The notes beneath the pieces were generated by a model that searched no databases, was not told where the DNA came from, and saw only the letters and a program-made list of their open reading frames with translations. The translations under genes and the position numbers were made by a program. A stretch of 64,000 bases of DNA from Asparagopsis taxiformis (Eukaryota; Rhodophyta; Florideophyceae; Bonnemaisoniales; Bonnemaisoniaceae), in contig JALQPE010001826.1 in assembly GCA_030407315.1 (NCBI GenBank), positions 1 through 64,000 on the forward strand. Direction: 5' to 3'. Below, piece by piece: positions 1 through 8,154 of the stretch. Positions within the stretch are counted from its first letter, which is position 1, and every line of letters starts with the position of its first letter.

Positions 1-1
1 G

Positions 2-815
2 AGTCGCCCTGTTGATGATCGACTGCGACGTCTGGGAATCGAATGCATGGTTAGCGAAATTTACAGAGCTCAGGGCCCTGTTCGGGCGGCTTTGAATGCG
101 CCGGCGATGCTGTAAAACATCCACGTGGGCAGCGGTGAATCCGAGGGGTGGAGCGAGGAGTTGAGGTATGAATTTCTGCATGGTACACACCCAAAGCTCG
201 ATGCAATGTCGTGCGATCACGCTATGACGGCTCTGTGCGAAATCTTCGAATGGACACACAGTTTGCCAATGTGAGGGGGAAATGTACTCTGGTAGATTTG
301 ACCAGGCAGCGAGGGAGACGGATCATCTGAAAAATCTGATTCGGGAAGAAGAGGAGAAGTTGCATGTCGCAAACAAGAAAATGAAAGAAACGTTGAAATG
401 CACTGCAGGAACTGAACGGCGCATGAGAGACTGTACAATGAAAATTAATGAAGTAGTTACGGAGAGAACACGGCAGTCCAACCTGAAAGAGAATGTGAAA
501 CGAATGAAGGCGAACCTAAATGATTTACGTCGTCGCGCAGAAGCGAAGGACACGGAACAAGAAAAGGCAGTTCTAGAGCATTGCATCGCAAGCCTGGAAG
601 GAAAAGTAATGAGAAACGTATCGAAAATGACAGAAAGTCTGAAGGGGCTGCGGGATTCGTTGTCTAGATTAGACGAACTTTTGGTGGCGAGGGTTGAAGC
701 GGAACGTCAGCTAGAAGCTGAGAAGGCGAAACCTGCGTCGGTGGAGGAACAGCTGAACGAGGCGGCAGCAAAAAGAGATGATGATGGGATGCACCAACAC
801 GGCGAGCAAGTATGA
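2..815 (+). pseudogene. Smc5-like hinge and coiled-coil fragment
   Basis: The first open stretch (2-112) reads like the Smc5 hinge: RPVDDRLRRLGIECMVSEIY, a segment ending in PAML, then a TAA (113-115), then NIHVGSG in the same frame. Smc5 hinges carry a comparable L-Y-x-I/V-H motif at this point. After about 280 the frame shifts. A 177-residue, strongly charged heptad-rich segment follows (282-815), with SGRFDQAARETDHL at its start, as expected for the strand leading out of the hinge into the second coiled coil. Smc5 is the kleisin-bridged SMC subunit of the Smc5/6 DNA-repair complex. No C-terminal ATPase lobe (Walker B) follows. The in-frame TAA, the frame change and the missing C-terminus make this a relic or a badly called fragment. 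The assignment rests on the short hinge match and the coiled-coil context and is moderate. Confidence 0.5.
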
Positions 816-1133
816 ACAATAGAAACACGGTGCAGAGTCTTTCTTAATAAAATAAATACAGATAGTGTTATCAAATACCAACTCTGGTATGGCCACATTG
901 TTTTAGAAACTACAATACAGTTCAATCGCAACTTTCAAGGCAGAAGTGAGCAGATTGTCGACAGACTGTCAGATTGTAAACGAACTAAGCTGCGACTGGC
1001 AGTAAGACAAACAAATTGGCAGGGCAGTGATGAACTTGGAACTGTCAGCGCAATTCCAGGTAATCAGTCAATATGTTCATTTCATTGGCCAAAATTCAAT
1101 CAACTTATGATTAGTCAATCAACATTGAAAATT
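816..1133. other. AT-rich intergenic spacer
   Basis: This 318-bp spacer separates the Smc5-like fragment from the 3' end of the convergent TOG gene. It includes AATAAA-like sequence at about 847-855, a possible poly(A) signal for the upstream gene. I see no other gene-like structure. Confidence 0.4.
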
Positions 1134-4100
1134 TCAGATTCTGGTTCGAAAGTACGTTCTGTACAGACGAAAACCAGTGTTATGTATGATTGCACCTGGT
1201 CCCATCGCTTGAACAAAGCGACCGACAACAGAAAACGTCATTGCAGCTAAGTTAAGATTGCTATCGCTCAGCCGTGCCCTCAATGCTGAAATGATCTCAC
1301 TACCGACATTCGGCTTGACGAAATCACCAGCGTTCTCCAGAATGAGAGTAATGGCTGTCAACGCATCTTGCCTTTTCTTCCAATTAGAGTTCTTCAAGTC
1401 CAGGAAAATTCTAGAGTTGGGCGCGAATTCGTTGGCAATAGATACCCGAACAGTTGGCTTCACCTGTGGCTGTGATTCTTCTTCATGTTCTTCAGGAGGA
1501 TGTTCATGGGTTTCCTCAGGAATGTGTTCTGGTGGTCCATCACGAGGTTGTTCTGGGATAATCTTTGAAGGTTTATGAATAGGAGTACCCACCTTCGGTG
1601 GCATACGTTCGGCCTTCACGGTTTCCATGGGAGGTTCGGGTTCTTCCGGAACTTCTTCGACTGCTGGTGAAGGATTCTGTGGGACACCAAATCGCTTTTT
1701 CCTAGTGGGAGGATCTGGATCACGGGTGTACTTCTGCATTTCTGTATCAAACAGTTCTAATGATTCTTGCGGGGTTTCAGCTTCTTCCAGTAGCTTCCTG
1801 AATTTCTCAGCTCCATATCGTAAAGCTGTTTTGCAACCTAAGGCCAAGGCCGCGGTTCTCGCTGCTGGTGCGGCGAACCCTATAGAGATTGAAGTTAGTT
1901 TTGCGCTCGTTTTTCCAGGAACAGCCGGAACGCTAAAGTCCTCGACAAGAGAAGAACCAAATTTCAGAATTCCAACGACTGCTCTACTATTCTTTGTTTC
2001 TTGAATTGCTTGGGACAAGATTTCAAAAAGGTAACGCGCACTCGTGGCTCCGCAAATGACATCATTATTGCGCTTGCTATCTTCGCACATTTGATATCCC
2101 AATCTTCTCAACAGCAATAAGCAACAACGGCTTGAGAGTTTTGCGGGGCAAGTGGGAAGTACATTTTGTGGCAACCATACCGAAAAGTTCAAGCTTTGGT
2201 TCTAACGCCATGAAATTACTGTCGTTGAGGCCTGGTTCACAAGCTAAGAGAGCAAGGCAAATAGCTATGTCTTCATCTGTGAATGTCTCTTTCGGCTCTA
2301 GAACGCTGGTGACCGTAGATACTGCAGCAACTCGACCCTTGAAGCTCTTTCCACTCCATTGATCGGGCTGGAAACCCTCAAAGCGCTCTTCAGCTATACT
2401 AAGAATATCATCAGATTTGAGGGATATCTCACCCTCATCATCACTTTCCTCGATAACTGGTTTCTTAGGGGGTAGAGGTTTCGCGCGTTTTGGTGCTGAG
2501 GATAGCTTCTTTGCAGCAGCAGCCTTTGCTGCTTTTGCTTCAGCTGCCTGCTTCGCTGCTTTGGAACGGGTTGTTACGGATGACTGCGCAGTAGGGGCTT
2601 TCGAAGACGAAACTTTCTTAGGTTCAGGTAAATCTGCAACTATTGCAGCAACTTTGTCTTTTCGTTTCTTGTCGAGCTTCTCCATGAAAGCAGCGACATT
2701 TCGGTCACCCAACTGTTTCTGTAGCGAAGCTAAACCAGCAAGCGCAGCGTCACGAACCTCTGGAGATTAATCGTCAGTTGCTTTGACAAACATGTTACCA
2801 AAACATTTCAGGGGATTACCCTTCAAGTCGACAGGAGCCATGCCAGTTCTAATACATCGTCCAACCCACTTCAAAAGTTCACTACGAGCTTTTGGAACTT
2901 TGTGTGATGCGGCAGTGGTGATTTCATCCAAAAACTCCACGATGAGCAAGCATTTCTTTTCGTGCAGAGCGTCAAGAGCTGCAGACACAGCATCTACAAG
3001 GATTCGATTCTTCTCTTTCAGTCTACCAAATAGATCCACGCTAAGTCCCTTTGCAGCACCGCTCGGAAAAGCTTTCTTGAGTCCGTAACACATGGCTCGG
3101 ATAAGCTTTGCGGCCGAAGCAACAACGTTGACGTTGGATTCCTTTGTAAGTATCTTTCGAAGGCGAACAAAGATTTCTTGGTGGGTCCCAGGGACTAGTC
3201 TGGCATCACCAATGATACTGATCGCAGCGTCCAGTGCTTGTTTACGAGCACTCCACTTTTTCGAATCGAGCGCAAAGTACCAATCTTTGGTGACCCCTTC
3301 TTCAATCTCAATCTTGACTTTGCTGAGTTTTTCAAGAAGGTCGATTTCCTCTGCAAGATCAATTTCCTCTTCGGCGATTCCGTCGCCGAATCCATCGTCT
3401 TCATCGCTACCACCGCCCTCTTGTGCGCTGGCACGAACACGCTGCTCCATAGCGCGAGTTAGTTTCTTGGGTTTAGGTTTTCGATTTTTCGCGTTGGCTT
3501 CGAAGGCGGCTTCGACCTCTTGACAGTGACCTCTTTCGCGTTCTTCATGACGACTTTAACTTTGTCGCCTATCCAACGGTGCAATTCGATGACCAGTGCT
3601 TTAGCAGCGTTACGAACCGTTTCCTGAGAATGTCCGAAAAGTGGGGGGGTTTTGTTGTAATCGCAAGAATAGGTACTGCGGAGCTTCCATACGTCGAAAG
3701 AGCTTGTAAGATGCTGTCCACAGAAGCGGCAACAACTTTAGGGGTTCTGTGCTTGAAACCGTTAGCAGCCATGGTTTCCACCGCCACATCACCCGCGTCT
3801 GCGCCAACAAACATTAAAAACGCATCAATTACTTTGCTCTTATTAAGAGGCCGACCAGCCAAACCTTTGTCTACGATGCCCTTGAAAACGTCTGAGGCGA
3901 CTCGCTTGACTAGCGGCGGAGGAGCGGTATCCGCAAACTTTGCAATAGCTTCGAAGCCAATGAGCTGAGCGGGGGCATTTGCGTCGCGAGCAATTTTTGG
4001 AAGTGCAGCCACAAAGTCTGTGTAAATATTGCTGTCCTCTGGAGCGACATTGAATTTGTCAGTGAGTTCGCGGTAGGCGGCTTCTCTAACCTTCCAGTTT

Positions 4101-4168
4101 TTGTGCGAGGTACGTTCAGAGAGCGGTAGCTTTGCAGCTTCTGCAACGGGATCAACGTCCGGTTCCAT
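1134..4168 (-). pseudogene. XMAP215/Dis1-family TOG-array protein, truncated and frame-broken
   Basis: XMAP215/CKAP5/MOR1 proteins bind tubulin through arrayed HEAT-like TOG domains and act as microtubule polymerases at plus ends and spindle poles. The minus-strand reading starts at the ATG at 4168 with the TOG1 segment LSERTSHKNWKVREAAYREL and runs through TOG1 (to about 3540), an acidic linker, TOG2 (about 3370-2640), a Lys/Ala/Pro-rich linker, TOG3 (about 2400-1720), a Pro/Glu linker and part of a fourth TOG (about 1440-1160). Four breaks interrupt it. These are a C7 run on the minus strand (plus 3643-3649), a one-base loss near 3517, an in-frame TAA at about 2767 between ATDD and SPEVRDAAL, and a one-base shift at a GGG near 2099. 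Conserved TOG sequence resumes in the new frame after each. Full-length homologues have about five TOGs, so the 3' part is missing. Either decay or consensus error could explain the shifts. Neither explains the truncation. Confidence 0.8.
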
Positions 4169-4679
4169 GTGTGTTTAAGAAGTTGGGTACGTCAGGTGTG
4201 AGATGAGTGATGAAGCGTACGGTATAGAAACAAGCACAGAGAGCCGCATATGAGTGCTGGGATAGATGCAGGCGAAAGCGAGTGACAGAGTTCAGCGCTG
4301 ACCAAAAATTGGCGCTCGTTGCGCCGACCCATTTGAAGTTTTGAATCTGAGCATTACAGTATTGAATTAAGCAGCGATTGTTGGAATAATGGAATTAATT
4401 TCTGGGCATTGCAGGATAGATTCAACTGTTTCTTTGCACATGTTGCGAGCACAACTTTTCAACTTGTTTCCGCCCGTCGCTACGGGGGAAAAGGTCTCTA
4501 TTGTCGTTGTCGCGATTCATTCGCACACCCTTTAAAAACGACGACCGCAATGCCAATCAAATGCGCTTGGCAAGTTCTCAAACCGGCTTGCAGTGCATCT
4601 ACGAGTGATACGAATCTCACATGATTTCGTTCACAATTTTGACGCACACATTTGGTTTCCGTTTAATTGGACTACTGCA
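4169..4679. other. intergenic region upstream of the TOG gene
   Basis: About 510 bp between the start of the TOG gene and the 3' end of the small membrane-protein gene, presumably the promoter of the former. No convincing TATA box or coding segment was seen. Confidence 0.3.
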
Positions 4680-4871
4680 CTACACGCTTTTTCGCAAGCC
4701 CAGCAGATAATAAATGAGGTAGGCCACTAAGCCGAGCAGAAGAGTGACTATAAGAAACATGACGAAATGATCTGGATCATCATGACGACTCTCGGCATGG
4801 GCTTTGGAGTGGAGCTCACTTGGCTGGCGTCTTCTTCTCGCAGTTGTAGAATCTCCGTTGGTCGTATCCAT
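4680..4871 (-). CDS. small single-pass, probably tail-anchored membrane protein
   Basis: A 63-residue reading frame starting at the ATG MDTTNGD. A GTG further upstream is not a likely eukaryotic start. The N-terminal 40 residues are hydrophilic with an Arg-rich patch (ARRRRQ) and several His and Asp. They are followed by one hydrophobic helix (about residues 39-59, FVMFLIVTLLLGLVAYLIYY) and a short LGLRKSV tail, the layout of a tail-anchored ER or organelle membrane protein. I do not recognise the family. Only 36 bp separate its ATG from that of the divergent M50 fragment, so the two would share a very short promoter, or the M50 copy has lost its 5' end. A short uncharacterised gene; moderate to low confidence. 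Confidence 0.45.
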   Translation of the reverse strand: MDTTNGDSTTARRRRQPSELHSKAHAESRHDDPDHFVMFLIVTLLLGLVAYLIYYLLGLRKSV

Positions 4872-4907
4872 CGCGCTCTGTTTCACAACATTCTAACCTT
4901 GCGGTGA

Positions 4908-5810
4908 ATGGCGCTCGACAACCGGCAGCGAAGCACGAGTGCCGGCATCTTCCTGCTCGGATTTATCATTTTCATTCACGAAAGCGGTCATTATCTAGCC
5001 GCTAGACTACAGGGGAGTCGGGTGAAGAACTTTTCTATTGGGTTTGGTCCCAAGCTATTCTCATTCACGGCGGACGATTCGGAGATGGAATTCACTGTAA
5101 GAGCTCTGGCACTGGGAGGTTATGTAGCGTTTCCGGAACATTCGCGTATCGACGCGGAGACGGAGGAGGAAAAGATCGACGACGATCCTGACTTGTTACA
5201 AAATCGTCCTGTTCTGGATCGAGCGATTGTGATCTCGGCTGGGGTTATTGTGAATATTTTTCTAGCATGGGCTGCAATTTTCACGTCTGTTTCGTCAATC
5301 GGGCTACCGACGTACTCGTTCAACGCTGGTGTGACGATTGCAAACATAGTGGACAGCAATGGTGCGGGGGCAAAAGCTGGTCTTACTATGGGCGATGTGA
5401 TTCTAAAGGTGGACGGGGAGACAGTACTAGAACCATTGGACAGCGCGAGTATGGTGGCGGAGAAAATCCGGACGAGTCGAGAACGCGCGATTAATTTTCG
5501 AGTATTACGCGAGAAGGAATTGAATATGTCTGTTAGAGCGAAATGCTTTGGAAGCAGACGTGGAAGGGAGTGGCTAGTATATTTACAAACTTTGAGCAAT
5601 CTTCAAAGCAGCTTTCAGGACTGATTGGCGTCGTGTCTATGGGAGCGGATTTGGCGCGCAACGACACGGCAGCACTATTGAAGTTCTGCGCTTTGTTTCC
5701 ATTGCATGGCAAGTTGACGCTAACCCCCGTCTCGTTGCTCCCAGTTGAGCCCAATATGCCTCAAGTTTGTACCAATTCTGCGAAATCGCGCACACTAACG
5801 GATTGTTGAT
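4908..5810 (+). pseudogene. M50 site-2-protease-type metallopeptidase (RseP/plastid S2P-like), truncated
   Basis: M50 proteases cut transmembrane substrates inside the bilayer. RseP in bacteria and its plastid relatives have an N-terminal HExxH helix, one or more PDZ domains and a C-terminal NxxPxPxLDG helix. Here the HExxH motif is clear (FIIFIHESGHYLAARL, near residue 20). It is followed by GFGPKL and LALGGYV, a second membrane segment (about residues 100-120) and a PDZ-like domain (VDSNGAGAKAGLTMGDVIL). At A3 5541-5543 the frame shifts by one base. The RseP-like C-terminal segment (FEQSSKQLSGLIGVVSMG) then continues in the other frame to about 5700. The final LDG motif carrying the third zinc ligand is not recognisable, and there is no N-terminal extension or transit peptide. 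Probably non-functional as sequenced. Confidence 0.7.
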
Positions 5811-5920
5811 GACTTTTTCTAGTGTTCAGCTCACGCATCACGCTTATCAGCAGATAACCTCCTGTCGTCGCTATTCACTAGCATGAAGGAAGAGTAAAAT
5901 GGTTGCTGACATTTATGTTT

Positions 5921-6927
5921 CTACTCCCATAGATCTAGTTGACGTCGAAGTGTTTCGAAAGTAAATGTATCTAGCACTCCTCCTCGAAGATAAGGTACAT
6001 CTAGAATAGCAGAACTTACACTAACTGAATCTGTCCAAGCACGACCAGTCTTTGGTAGCACACAAGGTTGGTATTTGCAGGTTAGTGCATGACCTGCACA
6101 CTTCTTGTACCAGTGCAATTTGAAGTGGGAGACGTTGCCTTCTCGATCTTTCTTCGTTGAGAGAATCTTTCCAAGCCAGAAAGGCTCCTCAGATGTACAA
6201 CCGTCTCCTTTGATAATAACAAATGAATTGGTTGCATATTTTTCATCACTATCACCACGTTCGACACAATCGTCTTCATCGGAACCATTAATACCATTAT
6301 CACCGCATCCATCGCCACCACCATCACCACGTTCGACACAATCGTCTTCATCGGAACCATTACTACCATTATCACCGCATCCATCGCCACCACCATCTCC
6401 GAAATCAATGCACTGCTCAGATATATTGTCTTGTTCATCGCCCTGCTGCTCTTCTACGTTGTTACCTGACAATATCCTCTTAGTCTTCCATAGAATATCT
6501 CTTGAATAAAGGAACGTAGACATTAGAAACACATAACAAACTCGTATTGTGCCATATTTGTAACACTTGAAATCCTTCACGAACAGTGATTCCAGAAATA
6601 AACGCCGCTCCGCTTTGTTCATTTTCGCAACTCTTTTCAGGTCTTCACAGAGCTTTTTCCATCAACATGCTTGAAGCAGAAATCCTTACAGCAGGTTAAA
6701 TTTTTTAGCTCCTTGTCACTTACCCTTTTCTCAATTTCAATGGCTTTGGTAGCCCTCTTCGCCTTTAGGCCGCTAGCCTGAGCTTCTTGGATGCGTTTCC
6801 CAGAGCGGGAGGAGCCAGAGTTGGCTGAACGTGGCGCTTTCCCCCCTACCGTAGAACGGGTATTGACGACCGGGGATGTGCGAGGAGACTTTTTCGCTAG
6901 AGTCTTCCGTTTCACTGTACCTTCCAT
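5921..6927 (-). CDS. core-less paralogue of the element's transposase: Cys-rich N-terminal module plus BAH-like domain
   Basis: The ATG at 6927 opens a Lys/Ser-rich tail leading to KELKNLTCCKDFCF. After a T5 run (6654-6658, one base short on the minus strand) the frame continues with KLCEDLKRVAKMNKAERRLF and FLMSTFLYSRDILW. These align in order with the N-terminal module of the transposase at 11275-13860 (DIRKQFCCKKRRCF, EVSRVLLWGRIDRRRYLEKL, FLESSFMFSRHMQ). The C-terminal 110 residues (NSFVIIKGDGCTSEEPFWLG, HFKLHWYKK) align with the transposase C-terminal BAH-like domain (NRFVAVNGYGCTKEMPFWLG, MFIRWYEV). The roughly 400-residue DDE core between them is missing and is replaced by an acidic Gly/Asp repeat linker. 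It could bind the same DNA or chromatin without catalysis, acting as a repressor or targeting subunit, or it could be an internally deleted copy. It is divergently transcribed from the methyltransferase gene across the palindrome cluster. Confidence 0.6.
6259..6402 (-). repeat. 72-bp in-frame tandem duplication in the core-less paralogue
   Basis: Two copies of a 72-bp unit (starting at 6259 and 6331) encode the 24-residue motif GDGGGDGCGDNG followed by xNGSDEDDCVER. They differ at one or two bases, so the duplication is recent, and it preserves frame. Confidence 0.8.
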
Positions 6928-6994
6928 GGTGTTTCTGACAACCCATCACATTTCGCCAACGTAGAGTAGCAGCTACAACGCAATTAAATAAAAA

Positions 6995-7420
6995 CAGAAC
7001 GATGTTCTGAAATTTGTATCATAACGTCGCTCTGGCTGGAAGCTTCCAGCAACACAATTGATATTTGATACGAACTTAAAATTTTTAATGTTCTGTAAAC
7101 TTTCCAAAAACCTTTACACTTGTACAGAAAGGTGCACAACTTCTTCCCGAGCCCAAAAACACTACGAGACTATCCAAATTCCCTTTGTAGATTGCAAGAA
7201 GTTTAAGTAACACTGAACTGTGTTCTGGTTCTCGCATCAGAACCTTGTTCTGTCTCGAAGCGTCCCGCCCAAAAATGACCAGAACGGTTTAGACCCAGTA
7301 ACCGTTGCGAAGCTATTAAAATCCCATATGTAGTCTCCATAAAGTTTAGGTTAAAAAGAACTGTGTTCTGGTTATATCATCAGAATGACTTTCTGTTCAG
7401 AAGCTTCCAGCCCAAAAGAG
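6995..7420. promoter_or_regulatory. cluster of three paired CAGAAC-N3-GTTCTG palindromes in the divergent intergenic region
   Basis: Three diverged repeat units each carry two copies of a 15-bp palindrome whose starts are exactly 25 bp apart: 6995 (perfect) with 7020 (10 of 12 bases), 7213 (11/12) with 7238 (perfect), and 7356 (11/12) with 7381 (10/12). A (G)GAAGCTTCC-like palindrome follows in units 1 and 3 (near 7037 and 7399). The units lie between the divergent start codons at 6927 and 8155. Fixed helical phasing and symmetry are typical of operators for dimeric DNA-binding proteins. The encoded ParB-like protein is the obvious candidate binder, but that is inference. Confidence 0.7.
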
Positions 7421-8154
7421 ACGTTCGGAATTAATTGGAACTATTTTTCTGTCGACTATGCGGACCGGAAAATGTGACACGGGAGGTGAATACATCCTCC
7501 AAGTTGGACAAGATTGATACCTATCCGCGAATATTGATATTTGATGCATAGGTTTCATGTCCTAAGATTAGCTTGAGCATTCTGACACATCATCTTGGGA
7601 CGATTATTTCCATTTGAATGTAACCTCGCGAGACTATACCCTTCCAAATTGCCGTCGGAATATCAAAAAATTTTGGGCCCTAAGCCCACCAATTATGGTC
7701 ACTCAATGCAGTCTATGTGAAAAACGTTTCTATTGGTTATGCGAAGGATAGAACAAAATATCTGTTGTCAAATATTGATATTTTCTAGACAGATAAACGA
7801 CACCATTGGCCCGGCTTTCTATTCCATATATCACTTCCATATAGTTTCTCATCTCTCTGATGACCATGTGATTGCCAGGTGTGCCGAAAGTACTACTCCC
7901 GAAATGCAGATTGATTGGGAGGAATGAAATCTGACTGGAATGCAACTTTACAAATTTTGAACTCGTAAAAGGTTCACTGACTTACTTATCATGGAACTCA
8001 ACACTTGCGAGAAACCTCTTCATGTAGCAAAAGGAGGCTCCAATCATTCAATTATCCTGTCGTTTTCGTTCCTCGTTTCTGGACAAAGGTTCAGCCTGGT
8101 CAAGTTCACAGCGCGAAACCACAGTTTTACTCAGAACTCGATTGTGACCAGAAG
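7421..8154. other. remaining intergenic region upstream of the ParB-methyltransferase gene
   Basis: AT-rich, without a convincing gene. A near-match to the element palindrome (CAGAAC TCG ATTGTG, 10/12) lies at 8132-8146, just before the ATG at 8155. The frame is open from about 8005, but the first ATG is at 8155. Confidence 0.4.

Noticed and set aside
1518..1532. Palindrome-like CAGGAA TGT GTTCTG in the TOG gene
   Set aside because: Only 10 of 12 bases match and it is isolated; one such match is expected by chance at this level.
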